Source: an uncultured Christensenellaceae bacterium (GTDB lineage: Bacteria; Bacillota; Clostridia; Christensenellales; Pumilibacteraceae). Taken from it: a DNA stretch of 64,000 nt. Below, in pieces: positions 40,513 to 49,749 of this stretch. The stretch spans positions 99,748-163,747 of the forward strand of contig CAJULE010000001.1 in NCBI GenBank assembly GCA_910587445.1. The letters run 5' to 3'. The position numbers were made by a program, and so were the translations under genes. The notes under the pieces were generated by a model. That model ran no database searches. It was not told the DNA's origin and was given only the letters and a program-made list of their open reading frames with translations. Numbering within the stretch: position 1 is the stretch's first letter; each line of letters begins with the position of its first letter.

Positions 40513-40572
40513 AAAAAGCAAGGAAAGACAGCTATGGCTTTCCTTGCTTTTTTGCTGTGATTTTGCTATACT
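40513..40572 (+). promoter_or_regulatory. Second terminator hairpin overlapping the GNAT promoter
   Basis: A perfect 15-bp stem, AAAAAGCAAGGAAAG (40513-40527) with CTTTCCTTGCTTTTT (40538-40552). Its right arm contains the -35 TTGCTT (40544-40549) of a promoter whose -10 TATACT is at 40567-40572 (17-bp spacer), upstream of the acetyltransferase gene. Confidence 0.7.
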
Positions 40573-40609
40573 GTAACTGCGATAAACAGTAATTTAACGG
40601 AGAAAGTCT

Positions 40610-41074
40610 ATGCGGTTTACGGCTTATGAAATGAAAACAGACATAGCAAAGATTGAACGCAATGTCAGCATACATTGTATTCCGTTTGAAGAGCGCTTTT
40701 TTGAAGAATATAAAAAAATGTATAATGAAAGTTTTCGGGAAATGAGAAAGTGTTTAGATATTAAGCCATATAACTTTTTGTCCAACTATGCTCAAATTAA
40801 AGATAAAGCCGATGATATTTTTATTCTCGTAGATAACGGCGGATTAGTGGGTTCCGTTGCCTGTTATGGTAACGAAATAGACGATTTGTTTGTAGGTAAA
40901 CAATTTCAAGGAAAAGGAATCGGTAAACAACTGCTTTTGTGGGGAATGAATTATATGAGGATTAAAAACAATTCATCGATACATTTACACGTTGCGGAAT
41001 GGAACAAAAAAGCCGTAATGCTTTATAGAAGCGTAGGCTTTACTATTGTAAAAACAGAGATAGTCGAAAGATAA
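40610..41074 (+). CDS. GNAT family N-acetyltransferase
   Basis: This 154-residue protein carries the GNAT acetyl-CoA loop as VGKQFQGKGIGKQLL (about residues 100-114; Q/R-x-x-G-x-G/A form), followed by LHVAEWNKKAVMLYRSVGF, the typical end of the fold. It would transfer an acetyl group to an amine; the substrate is unknown. The gene is AT-richer than its ribosomal neighbours and lies next to a palindromic repeat, suggesting it was acquired. CGGAG precedes the start. Confidence 0.85.
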   Translation: MRFTAYEMKTDIAKIERNVSIHCIPFEERFFEEYKKMYNESFREMRKCLDIKPYNFLSNYAQIKDKADDIFILVDNGGLVGSVACYGNEIDDLFVGKQFQGKGIGKQLLLWGMNYMRIKNNSSIHLHVAEWNKKAVMLYRSVGFTIVKTEIVER

Positions 41075-41092
41075 ATTTCAATTTCGCAATAC

Positions 41093-41210
41093 AGGCTCCA
41101 CTTAATAAGGGGAGCTCCGCGAAGCGATGAGGGGATGTGAAATATGTCGGGAAAACAAATCCCCTCAATCACTCGTACCTCGTGACAGCTCCCATTGCTA
41201 AGGGGAGCCT
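41093..41210. repeat. Palindromic repeat family 2 (CTCCCCTT/AAGGGGAG type)
   Basis: AGGCTCC (41093-41099) and GGAGCCT (41204-41210) are perfect inverted ends. The arms also share AATAAGGGGAGCT against AGCTCCCATTGCT, GCGAAGCGATGAGGGGAT against ATCCCCTCAATCACTCGTACC, leaving a loop of about 20 bases. This type (AAGGGGAGCTG...GAGGGG) recurs in many gut Firmicutes as short non-autonomous hairpin elements; no transposase is nearby. Confidence 0.75.
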
Positions 41211-41243
41211 AATGCAAGAAAATTCAATTTAACGGAGAACACT

Positions 41244-41849
41244 ATGAAATTGGAAATGAAAGCGATGAAGTGGACGCGGAAACCGAAAGATTACAACATC
41301 ACTTCGGATAAGGTCGAAATTATAACGGCGCCGCATACGGATTTATGGCAACGCACTTATTATCATTTCAGAAACGATAATGCGCCCGTTCTGCAAATAT
41401 CCACAGACGAAAAGTATTTTTCGTTTATAGTCAAAACGGAATTCGAGTCGAAAAAACGATTCGATCAATGCGGCGTTGTGATGTATTTGGACGGCGAAAA
41501 TTGGCTGAAAGGCTCTATTGAATACGAAAACGAGCAATTTCAGCATTTGGGCAGCGTGGTGACAAACATGGGTTATTCCGATTGGGCAACAACAGTCATC
41601 GACGCTTCGGTAAAATCAATGTGGTATCGATTCAGCCGCAGGGAAGACGATTATTGTATCGAGTGTTCCGATGACGGAATACATTTTAAGCAAATGCGTA
41701 TTTGCCATATGTGGAATGGGCAGGGAACAATCAGTTTCGGCATTTATGCGTGCAGTCCCGAAGATTCTTCATTTAAGGCGACTTTTACGAATATGCAAAT
41801 TACGGAATGTCAATGGTATGCGCATGACGGACAGTCGCCGGACGATTAA
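41244..41849 (+). CDS. DUF1349 (concanavalin-like) family protein
   Basis: This 201-residue soluble protein shows the DUF1349 pattern: MKWTRKPKDYNITSDKVEI, TAPHTDLWQRTYYHF, FDQCGVVMYLDGENWLKGSIEYE, and a C-terminal ISFGIYACSPEDSSFKATF. The family has a beta-jelly-roll like lectins or glycosidases and is often found in carbohydrate-related loci, but no activity is established. ACGGAGA precedes the start. Separated from the acetyltransferase by the family 2 repeat. Confidence 0.8.
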   Translation: MKLEMKAMKWTRKPKDYNITSDKVEIITAPHTDLWQRTYYHFRNDNAPVLQISTDEKYFSFIVKTEFESKKRFDQCGVVMYLDGENWLKGSIEYENEQFQHLGSVVTNMGYSDWATTVIDASVKSMWYRFSRREDDYCIECSDDGIHFKQMRICHMWNGQGTISFGIYACSPEDSSFKATFTNMQITECQWYAHDGQSPDD

Positions 41850-42052
41850 CGAACGATTAAATTTCGATTTACCTTACTGTAGTTATTCGCAGTCGAAAGG
41901 TCTCGACCGATGTGTCCGTAGGCGTTTTGTCGTCGCTTAAAGTGCAACTTTCTAAAATTCGGCGTTTTAATTTCCCGAACGCGCAATAGCGAAAGCGAGT
42001 TCGCTTCTTTGTGAAAAATAGACGAAACTTTGCCGTTTGGTCCGCTTCGGAA

Positions 42053-42081
42053 TTGACAAAAATCCGTATAGGGGATATAAT
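42053..42081 (+). promoter_or_regulatory. Promoter of the YugP-like gene
   Basis: Near-consensus TTGACA (42053-42058), 17 bp, TATAAT (42076-42081), 38 bp before the start; AAAGGAGGG is the binding site. The rest of 41850-42119 shows nothing notable. Confidence 0.85.
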
Positions 42082-42119
42082 GGGCATGACCCGAACAAAA
42101 ACCAAAAGGAGGGTGTCGT

Positions 42120-42887
42120 ATGCAGAATGTGATCTCGTCGTTTGCGAAAGTGTTTTCTACGGCAAATACTTTCGACGCTTATCTTCTGTACATCATAGTA
42201 ACCGCGCTTATAATCCCGATATTTTTGTTGGGCATAATCGCAAACGTCAAAGTCAATTCCACTTTTTCCAAATACAGCCGAGTGGATTCGCGAACAAACC
42301 TTACGGCGGCGGAGGCCGCGAGAAAGGTGCTGGACAGCGAGGGACTCGCGAATGTAACGATTCGCCGTATTCGCGGCAATCTGACCGACAATTACAATCC
42401 TTCGACGAACGTATTGTCGCTTTCCGAATCGGTGTACGATTCGACGTCGGTTGCGGCGCTCGGCGTTGCCTGCCACGAGGCGGGGCACGCCATACAGCAC
42501 GCGAAGAAATATCCGTTTGCGACGTTGAGAATCAAGCTCGTGCCGCTCCTGAACTTTGCGAATACGTTTTTATGGCCGCTGTTCATAATAGGGCTCATAT
42601 TCGGTTTCGTCGGCTTCGGCGGAATTTTGGGCGACGTGTTTCTTATTATCGGCATGGTCATTTTCGGCGGTTCGCTGTTGTTTGCGCTTGTCACGCTGCC
42701 GACGGAATTCGACGCTTCGCGAAGAGCTCTTGCCGTTCTCGGCAACGGTTATATGAGCGGGAACGAACTGAAAGGCGCGAAAAAGGTTCTTCGCGCCGCC
42801 GCAATGACTTATGTTGCAAGCTTTTTGATGTCCGCAATACAGTTCCTTCGTATGCTTTCGATTTTCCTCATGAACCGCAGGGACTGA
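42120..42887 (+). CDS. Zinc metallopeptidase, YugP family
   Basis: This 255-residue membrane protein has an N-terminal helix (YLLYIIVTALIIPIFLLGIIA), the zinc-binding motif His119-Glu-Ala-Gly-His123 in ACHEAGHAIQH, and two or three further helices (LNFANTFLWPLFIIGLIFGF, VFLIIGMVIFGGSLLFALV). TEFDASRRAL after the last helices supplies the third ligand in this family (PF04298). A membrane-embedded protease of unknown substrate. Confidence 0.9.
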   Translation: MQNVISSFAKVFSTANTFDAYLLYIIVTALIIPIFLLGIIANVKVNSTFSKYSRVDSRTNLTAAEAARKVLDSEGLANVTIRRIRGNLTDNYNPSTNVLSLSESVYDSTSVAALGVACHEAGHAIQHAKKYPFATLRIKLVPLLNFANTFLWPLFIIGLIFGFVGFGGILGDVFLIIGMVIFGGSLLFALVTLPTEFDASRRALAVLGNGYMSGNELKGAKKVLRAAAMTYVASFLMSAIQFLRMLSIFLMNRRD

Positions 42888-42960
42888 GCGTAAGTTTCGA
42901 AAACGCAAAAGCCGACCGCTGTTCGCTCGAAAGACGGTAAGCAAGGATTACACCGCGAAT

Positions 42961-43527
42961 TTATTCGGTTTCGTCGATATTGTCGATGAGACCGTTTTTA
43001 TATTCTACGCGAAAAAGAGCCGCTTCTCCCTCGGCGGCGGGAATCAAAAAGAACGAGTTTATTTCGCCCGAGACATATCCGTTGTTTTCCACGAGATCGC
43101 AGTATCCGTCGAAAAAGGCGAGCAGAGAATTGTCGTCTACGGAAGCGGAGAGCTCCGGGGTCAGAAGCGCCCTTGCCGAGGTGACGTCGCGCCGCGAGAT
43201 CGCGTCGAAGAGCCGCCGCGCCGCGCCCGCGTCGGTTTTGGGATGCTCGTGTCTTACGGGCGTATATACGTAATTGAAGCGAGGCAGAAAGCGCGCGAGA
43301 TACCGCTCTCCCTTCAGTCTGTAAAAGACGGTGAGCGCGGCATTGGCATAGACCGCTCCGCCGCCTATGCGCACGGTGTACGGCAAATACACGGCGTCGA
43401 GAGGCAGGACGGTTATGTAGAGGCTGTCGCTCGGCTCGGCTTTCAGGCGGGTGAGCGAGGGGAAGAACACGCCGTTTACGAGAAAGACGGCAGGGAATTC
43501 ACATTCGAAAAAATAGAGGGTTTCCAT
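42961..43527 (-). CDS. Hypothetical protein
   Basis: A 188-residue protein on the minus strand, between two plus-strand genes. It has no signal peptide, membrane helix or motif that I know. It begins METLYFFECEFPAVFLVNG and the first 90 residues look beta-rich (as in a small jelly-roll or PEGA-like domain); a second part from about residue 100 looks helical (AARRLFDAISRRDVTSARALL). Codon use is like that of neighbouring genes, and both plus-strand frames are interrupted, which supports the call. No clear Shine-Dalgarno sequence precedes the ATG. Confidence 0.6.
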   Translation of the reverse strand: METLYFFECEFPAVFLVNGVFFPSLTRLKAEPSDSLYITVLPLDAVYLPYTVRIGGGAVYANAALTVFYRLKGERYLARFLPRFNYVYTPVRHEHPKTDAGAARRLFDAISRRDVTSARALLTPELSASVDDNSLLAFFDGYCDLVENNGYVSGEINSFFLIPAAEGEAALFRVEYKNGLIDNIDETE

Positions 43528-43623
43528 GTGTTATAAGTATGAAAAAGTTTGCCCGTTTATGTATAAACCGACTTACTTAAGGGCAATATCCGTGTACAGT
43601 AAAGCAATATCGGAGGACTACAC

Positions 43624-44208
43624 ATGGACAATAATTGGACGTTGCCGCAAACAAAAGAGCTGTTTTCGCTGGTCGAACAGGCGAACAAGTCGGGCAAGGG
43701 GCTCGGCACGGCATTCGACAAGATGTCGAAAAAGTGCGGGCGCTCTGCCAACAGCGTTCGTAATTTCTACTATTCCCAGCTTAAGATGTTCCAGCTTCTT
43801 CCCACGCTTGCGAGCGACCTCGAAATAAAACTTCCCGAAAGCAAGCGCAACAGTTTCGAGCTTTTCACGGACGCGGAAATACGCACGCTTATCGAAAACA
43901 TTCTCGTAGGCAAAGCCGCGGGCAAGAGCGTCCGCGCCGTCATAGCCGCTATGGCGGAAGGCGATTCGAAGCGCGCGCTCAGGCTTCAGAACAAGTATCG
44001 CAGTATGCTCACTCATCACCGCGCCTATGTCGAACGCGTAATGGACGAGCTGAAAGAGCGCGACATCGCGTACTACGATCCGTACCGTCGCACGCTCGGA
44101 AAAAATACCGATAAGGACGACAATCTCAAGAAGCTCGGAGAATACATTTCCCGTCTCGACGAGCAGGAGGCCGGCAGCTTTTTACAGCTGATCCGCAAGC
44201 TTATTTAG
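43624..44208 (+). CDS. Myb/SANT-like DNA-binding protein
   Basis: 194 residues. The N-terminal WTLPQTKELFSLVEQANKSG, followed by KCGRSANSVRNFYYSQLK, is a Myb/SANT-type helix-turn-helix as in RsfA-like regulators of Firmicutes. The remainder is helical and basic, with a possible second helix-turn-helix (EIRTLIENILVGKAAGKSVRA). Probably a transcription regulator; its targets are unknown. GGAGG precedes the start and a terminator follows the stop. Confidence 0.75.
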   Translation: MDNNWTLPQTKELFSLVEQANKSGKGLGTAFDKMSKKCGRSANSVRNFYYSQLKMFQLLPTLASDLEIKLPESKRNSFELFTDAEIRTLIENILVGKAAGKSVRAVIAAMAEGDSKRALRLQNKYRSMLTHHRAYVERVMDELKERDIAYYDPYRRTLGKNTDKDDNLKKLGEYISRLDEQEAGSFLQLIRKLI

Positions 44209-44240
44209 ACCGACGCCGTTTTACGGTTTGCAATCGCACG

Positions 44241-44270
44241 CCCCGAAACTCGATTTCGGGGTTTTTTCTT
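44241..44270 (+). terminator. Terminator after the Myb-like gene
   Basis: CCCCGAAA/TTTCGGGG (44241-44248 and 44254-44261), loop CTCGA, six T residues. Confidence 0.9.
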
Positions 44271-44346
44271 TGCGAAAAAGTATGTCGAAATTTCCCGTAT
44301 ACGGATTTTCCAAACGCGAAAGCTATAAGTACAAATATTATATTAT

Positions 44347-44376
44347 TTGACAATATACATTATTTTGATGTATACT
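44347..44376 (+). promoter_or_regulatory. Upstream promoter of the InlB-lipoprotein/ABC operon
   Basis: TTGACA (44347-44352), 18-bp spacer, TATACT (44371-44376). Confidence 0.7.
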
Positions 44377-44410
44377 GTTTCGAGTGGCAGTAAAAAAAGC
44401 ATATATTTCC

Positions 44411-44438
44411 TTGACTTTTTTTCGGGGGGGGGTATACT
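44411..44438 (+). promoter_or_regulatory. Second promoter with a G9 tract in the spacer (candidate phase-variable)
   Basis: TTGACT (44411-44416) and TATACT (44433-44438) are 16 bp apart, and the spacer is six T, one C, nine G. The G9 run touches the -10 box. Gain of one G would give the optimal 17-bp spacing, so strand slippage could switch promoter strength. Confidence 0.65.
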
Positions 44439-44494
44439 TAGTCTGTCACTGCGTGATTCGGTGTTTCGCGGCATTTCGCGAAAAGGAGGATTGA

Positions 44495-46963
44495 ATGAAA
44501 AAATTTCGGTACAGCCTTTTGCTTGTCGTCGTTCTTGCGCTATGCGCGGGAGTCTTTGCGGCTTGCGACGGCGAAAAGGTGTCGGTGTCGCTCGACGCAA
44601 ACGGCGGCACGTGTACGGTGCAGACGGTTACGGCGCAGGTGGGCAAAAAGCTCGCGCCCGTGCCGGCAGCCGAGCGCGACGGTTATGTGTTCGAGGGCTG
44701 GTTTAAAAGCGCTTCGGGCGGCGAGCGGTGGAACTTCGAGACGGATAAGGTCAAGGGCTCAATGACGCTTTACGCGGGTTTCCGCCCTCAGACGAGCGAT
44801 TTTGTCGGCGTCACTTACCATGTGGGCGACGGAGTCGATTCCGCACCCGTAAGCCGTGACGTGAGAAAGGGCAATCTTTTGCCCGTGCCGTCCGACCCCG
44901 TGAAAGACGGCTATCGTTTCGACGGCTGGTTCAAAGACAGCGAGTGTAAATCGGCTTGGGATTTCGGTTCCGATACCGTGGACAGCGAACTTACGCTGTA
45001 CGCAAAGTGGTCGAAGATACATACGGTTACGGTCATGCACGGACAGGAGCGTATCGCGAGCGTAGCATACGAGGACGGCGCGGCGCTCAGGAACATATTG
45101 CCGCTTATAGACGGACTTGTGTATACGGGGCTTTACGAGGACGCGGAGTTTAATTCCGAAGCCATGGCGAACTCTGCCGTCACTAAGGACGTCACATATT
45201 ATGCTCGGTACGAAAAGCCGACGCCCGAAAGCTTTTTCGATTACGAAAGCGAATACGGATATGTGAATATAAAAGGTCTTAAGGACGAATTCGATGGAGA
45301 CGAGGTGATCATTCCCGAATCCATTTTGGGAATACCGGTAAGAAACGTGTCGTTCGATTCGTCCGACAGGTACAATCGCGTAGTCATCTCTTCGAATGTC
45401 ATCAGTTTCGATACCCATGTCAGTACCGAAAAGCTTGTCATTTCACCCGCCAACGTAAATTACGCCACATACGACGATTGCATATACAGGAAGGAATCCC
45501 ACGGCAATCGTTGTTATCTCATGCACATTCCCGAAAATAAGCGTGTAATAACCGTAATGCCGGGTGCGCAAATAAGCGGAACAAGTAGTGACGGGAAAAT
45601 TTTCGTTCTTTCCGACGACGCATATGCTCATGAAAACGATTCTCTCGATTATAAACGCATAGTTGTTCCCGACGAGTATTACAACGATTATTCCGGACTT
45701 ATGTCGAACGTCGAAGGTTATTTGTTCCGTAAGTCGGAGATGACGGGCACGATGCTTGCGAAAAACGGCAAGCTGTATATGTGGATCGAGGGAGACAAGG
45801 CGACGGTCGGAACGGACGACGACGGCATAACCGAAATAGTCGACGGAGCTCTTTACGGCGTGCACGAAGTGACGTTCGGCGAAAACATAACCTCTATAGA
45901 GGGCAAGCTGTTTTCGAATTGGTCGAGCACGAACGGGAAAGCCGACAGCTATAAGTATACTTTTCTCGGAAGCGTGCCGCAAAGAACGACGGCTTACGAG
46001 TTCTTTCCGCAAGTTTACGATGTCGAGGGCGATACTTTGGAGATAAAGGTCAAGAAAGAGTACGTCACGGCTTATAAAGACGATTGGAATATGGACTATT
46101 ATCAGTTCAAGCTTGTGAGCGGCGAAACCTCTCTTGTGGAGGACGGCAAGCTCATCGCCTGGTTCGGAGGCGACACCGCCGTCGTGGGCACTGCGACGGA
46201 CGGCATAACCGTGATAGGCGACGGTGCGCTTTACGGTGTGCACGACATCACCATAGACGAGGGAATAGCCGAAATCGAGGGATATAATATACTCGCCGGT
46301 TACGAATACGGGCGTATTCATAATATAAGCGTAACTTTCTTGGGCGATTTGCCCGTCCTGAACGGATTATATTGTCCCATAAACACGAGAAACGGAAGCA
46401 CGTTTGTCGTGAACATTCCCGAGCAGTACGTAGAAAAATACGCGAAAAAGCTTGTCGATGTATGGAAGTATGTGAAGATCGACACCGAGGACGAATTTAC
46501 CGTAATAAACGGCGAGCTTTACAAGTATAACGGCAACGATACGGAGATCCATATTCCCGCAGGCGTCGTCGACGTAAGGAACAACGCGCTTCCCGAAAAC
46601 ATGACAAAGCTGTATTTAGCAAGGACGGAAACGAACAGAGATCTTGATATAAGTATTTTCGGCTTGAATCTTATTTCGGACCGACTCGACGTATATGTGT
46701 CGAACGGACATTTTACCGTTTCCGAAGGAAGCGGAACTCGCGACGTATATGTAAGGTATAGATTCGATTACCTGCGGTTCTTTTCGGTAGACGAGATCGG
46801 TAACGAAAACGACAAGGCGGGAACGGTCACATTCCACGTCGATACGTCGGATACGACGGCGCTCGAATACTATACGAAATATTGTAAGGACGCGGAATCG
46901 AATTCTTCGTCTGTTTATACGAAATACGAAGCTGTAGAGTGGGAGGCGGACGCTAATGCTTGA
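44495..46963 (+). CDS. Large lipoprotein with InlB-type repeats
   Basis: This protein of 822 residues has a lipoprotein signal ending FAAC, with Cys24. Two Listeria-Bacteroides (InlB B-type, PF09479) repeats follow at about residues 30-95 and 105-170, recognisable by GYVFEGWFKSASGGERWNF and GYRFDGWFKDSECKSAWDF, each ending LTLYA. The middle holds two copies of a beta-rich unit (DGITEIVDGALYGVHEVTF and DGITVIGDGALYGVHDITI) that resembles BspA-like leucine-rich repeats. It ends within the start of the first ABC gene (8-base overlap), so it is part of that transporter operon. Likely displayed at the cell surface; ligand unknown. GGAGG precedes the start. Confidence 0.85.
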   Translation: MKKFRYSLLLVVVLALCAGVFAACDGEKVSVSLDANGGTCTVQTVTAQVGKKLAPVPAAERDGYVFEGWFKSASGGERWNFETDKVKGSMTLYAGFRPQTSDFVGVTYHVGDGVDSAPVSRDVRKGNLLPVPSDPVKDGYRFDGWFKDSECKSAWDFGSDTVDSELTLYAKWSKIHTVTVMHGQERIASVAYEDGAALRNILPLIDGLVYTGLYEDAEFNSEAMANSAVTKDVTYYARYEKPTPESFFDYESEYGYVNIKGLKDEFDGDEVIIPESILGIPVRNVSFDSSDRYNRVVISSNVISFDTHVSTEKLVISPANVNYATYDDCIYRKESHGNRCYLMHIPENKRVITVMPGAQISGTSSDGKIFVLSDDAYAHENDSLDYKRIVVPDEYYNDYSGLMSNVEGYLFRKSEMTGTMLAKNGKLYMWIEGDKATVGTDDDGITEIVDGALYGVHEVTFGENITSIEGKLFSNWSSTNGKADSYKYTFLGSVPQRTTAYEFFPQVYDVEGDTLEIKVKKEYVTAYKDDWNMDYYQFKLVSGETSLVEDGKLIAWFGGDTAVVGTATDGITVIGDGALYGVHDITIDEGIAEIEGYNILAGYEYGRIHNISVTFLGDLPVLNGLYCPINTRNGSTFVVNIPEQYVEKYAKKLVDVWKYVKIDTEDEFTVINGELYKYNGNDTEIHIPAGVVDVRNNALPENMTKLYLARTETNRDLDISIFGLNLISDRLDVYVSNGHFTVSEGSGTRDVYVRYRFDYLRFFSVDEIGNENDKAGTVTFHVDTSDTTALEYYTKYCKDAESNSSSVYTKYEAVEWEADANA

Positions 46964-49736
46964 AGTCAAAAACGTAACCAAAGTATACGGCGGCGGACGG
47001 AACGCATTTAAGGCGCTCGACGACGTAAGCATAAATTTCGGCTCTCGAGGGCTGGTGGTCGTGCTCGGCAAATCGGGCTGCGGCAAGTCGACGCTCCTCA
47101 ACATAATGGGCGGACTCGATTCTCCGACGAAGGGCGAAGTCGTAATAAACGGAAGAAGCACGAAAAGCTTTAAGCGCGCAGACTTCGACGCCTACCGCAA
47201 CACCTTTGTCGGCATAGTCTTTCAGGAGTTCAACCTCATAGACGAGATAAGCGTGTTCGACAACATAAACATGACGATGAAACTCCAGGAAAAGAGCGCC
47301 GACGTCAACACGGTCGACGAGGCGCTTGCCATGGTCGGACTCGCAAACCTCGGCTATCGCAAGCCGAGCGAGCTTTCGGGCGGACAGAGGCAGCGCGTCG
47401 CGCTTGCGAGAGCGCTTCTCAAAAAGCCCGAAATAATCCTTGCCGACGAACCTACGGGCGCGCTCGATTCGGTCACGAGCGAAGAGGTGTTCGAGACCTT
47501 AAAGCGTATTGCCCAAAGCAAGCTCGTCATAGTCGTCACGCACAACCGCGAGCTTGCTCACGCTTATGCCGACAGAATAGTCGAGATAGTCGACGGAAAA
47601 ATCGTCGGCGACAGAGTGCGCGAGACGGCGGCGGACGACGGCGTAAAGGAACTCGAAGCCGGCGTAATAGAGGTCGGCGCGGGCGGCAGGGTCACTGCGG
47701 AGCAACTCAACGCGCGGCTCAAAAAGGGCAAAACCAACTACATAGGCTTAAGCCACGAAAAGGACAGAATAGCTCTTGCCTATCCCGAAACGGTCGACGG
47801 ATTTTACGAGGCGCAGGATTCCGCGGCTTACAAAAAGACCGAACAGACCGACATAAAGACGGACAACAAGGAGTTTAAGCTCTCGAAAGGCGGGCTCACC
47901 TTTAAGGATTCGTTCAAGCTTGCGAGGGAGGGCACCAAGCGCGCGAAAAAGCGCTATCGCTTCCTTACCGCAATAACGACCATATGCTTTACGATGTTCT
48001 CGCTTGCCCTCATAATCGGCATGGTGAATCTTCCGTCGGTTGCGGCGAAATCGGCATTCGACAGCGGCGCGCAACCGCTTGTCGCGGTGGGCTATATAGT
48101 CGAAGATTCGACTATGCTCACTAAGATGACCGAAGAAAGGATAGACGCAGTGCGCGGAATAATGGGAGAGGACGGTGTGTGCGCTTCACTCGTATACACC
48201 ACGCCCATGTTTGCGGACAGGAGCGCCGACGAATACTACAACACAAACAATTGGGACGGGTTCTATCAGGAAGACGAAAGCTATTATTTCGGATCGGGAC
48301 TTACGGGATTTTCGTTCGACTGTTTCAACAACGTCATAGACTGCAACGACATTACGCAATTGGGACTGAATGCGGTCGTCGGCAAGACGACTTGCGCGGA
48401 CATGAGCGAAATCATAATCTCCGACTTTGCGGCGTACGTCATGACGCGCCGAGGCATAGTCGGCTACGACAAAGCCGGCAAGTACGGGATTCTCTATCCC
48501 GAAACGGTCGCAGACGTCGTAGGCTGCCGAATAGAGCTCGGCGAGACGGAGAAGTTCTACACCGTCGTCGGACTTTTCGGGACCGATTACGAAAGCTATA
48601 AGTCGATAATCGGAGGAAGTTCGCTCGACCCGAAAACTCAAGAGCTCACCGAGACGCTGGGCATAAACAGCGCCTTCCTTTACCGCACGATGATAGGCAA
48701 GATCGGTTTCGGTGCGGAACTCGCTTCGCAAAAGAAGACGAGCGGTCAGTCGTCGAACTATTCATATACCATATCGGCGTCGAATGTGCAAGGATATGTG
48801 CCGTTCAATTCGGTGGATAATTCCGATTTCACTTACAATCGCGAGAAATTCGAGCGCAATATGTATTGGTCCGCTACGGGCGATAATCATGACGAAGCGC
48901 CCGAAAAGCTCGGAGACGACGAAGTCATCGTCACTCTCGACGTCATAAGGGATCTTCTCGGTCTATACGACGTGGACGAGGCGAACATAAAAAACAACGC
49001 GCAGTTTATCACGCTTATGAACGCGCCTTGCACCTTCAAGCTGTATATGCGTTGGGACAGCAGCGTGGGAGAAGAAAAGCAGGTCAAAATCGCAGGCGTA
49101 ATGTACGATAACTACCCGAGAGAGCTCTATATGAGCGACAACATGATAGACGAGTACAGCAAAGGAATTACGTCGTACGATTTGATGTTCTTTTCTAAGG
49201 GCTCGACGCGCACGGGACTCGAAAGCAAGTTCTCGGCGCTCAAGAAGGACGGCTTCGTGTTCGGTACGGCTACGGCGGACTTGCAGAGATTGCGCGAATT
49301 CGACGATATGCTCAACATAATGGGACAGGTGTTCTTCTACATTGCCATAGCGATGTTGGTGCTTGCCTTCCTGATTACGTTCAACTATATGACATCGTCC
49401 ATACGCTTCAGGACCAAGGAGATAGCCGTATATCGCGTCATAGGCGCAAAGACTTTCGACGTATCGAAAATATTCCTTACGGAAGGCGGCTTCATTGTCG
49501 TAAAGACCACGATCGCGGCGATAATCCTTTCGTTCGTGATGTCGCTTATTCTGAACAGCATTATGGGAAGCATATTGTCGGCGTTCGGACTTGCCGTGAC
49601 CCTCATAAACTTCAATTGGCTCATAGAGCCCATAGTGATACTTATCGGCAGTGCGATCACGGTGTTCTTGTCCTCTATAATACCCATTATGCGTGTGTGC
49701 GGAAAGAAACCCGTCGAAGCGGTAAAATTGATATAA
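46956..49736 (+). CDS. Fused ABC ATPase-FtsX permease (MacB-type), first of a pair
   Basis: This 926-residue protein starts with an ABC ATPase domain: Walker A GKSGCGKST, signature LSGGQRQR, Walker B IILADEPTGALDS. A charged linker of about 100 residues leads to the first membrane helix (FLTAITTICFTMFSLALIIG), a 430-residue extracellular domain, and three C-terminal helices within an FtsX-type permease domain (FFYIAIAMLVLAFLITFNY and others). This is a MacB-like arrangement; such proteins act as mechanotransmitters or exporters of peptides and lipoproteins. With the next gene it probably forms a heterodimer. Its start lies inside the end of the lipoprotein gene. Confidence 0.9.
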   Translation: MLEVKNVTKVYGGGRNAFKALDDVSINFGSRGLVVVLGKSGCGKSTLLNIMGGLDSPTKGEVVINGRSTKSFKRADFDAYRNTFVGIVFQEFNLIDEISVFDNINMTMKLQEKSADVNTVDEALAMVGLANLGYRKPSELSGGQRQRVALARALLKKPEIILADEPTGALDSVTSEEVFETLKRIAQSKLVIVVTHNRELAHAYADRIVEIVDGKIVGDRVRETAADDGVKELEAGVIEVGAGGRVTAEQLNARLKKGKTNYIGLSHEKDRIALAYPETVDGFYEAQDSAAYKKTEQTDIKTDNKEFKLSKGGLTFKDSFKLAREGTKRAKKRYRFLTAITTICFTMFSLALIIGMVNLPSVAAKSAFDSGAQPLVAVGYIVEDSTMLTKMTEERIDAVRGIMGEDGVCASLVYTTPMFADRSADEYYNTNNWDGFYQEDESYYFGSGLTGFSFDCFNNVIDCNDITQLGLNAVVGKTTCADMSEIIISDFAAYVMTRRGIVGYDKAGKYGILYPETVADVVGCRIELGETEKFYTVVGLFGTDYESYKSIIGGSSLDPKTQELTETLGINSAFLYRTMIGKIGFGAELASQKKTSGQSSNYSYTISASNVQGYVPFNSVDNSDFTYNREKFERNMYWSATGDNHDEAPEKLGDDEVIVTLDVIRDLLGLYDVDEANIKNNAQFITLMNAPCTFKLYMRWDSSVGEEKQVKIAGVMYDNYPRELYMSDNMIDEYSKGITSYDLMFFSKGSTRTGLESKFSALKKDGFVFGTATADLQRLREFDDMLNIMGQVFFYIAIAMLVLAFLITFNYMTSSIRFRTKEIAVYRVIGAKTFDVSKIFLTEGGFIVVKTTIAAIILSFVMSLILNSIMGSILSAFGLAVTLINFNWLIEPIVILIGSAITVFLSSIIPIMRVCGKKPVEAVKLI

Positions 49737-49749
49737 GGAGGGAAGTACG

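Noticed and set aside
42980..43536. Plus-strand ORFs opposite the hypothetical gene at 42961-43527
   Set aside because: Fragmented into two frames with no binding sites; the minus-strand frame is continuous with neighbour-like codon use.
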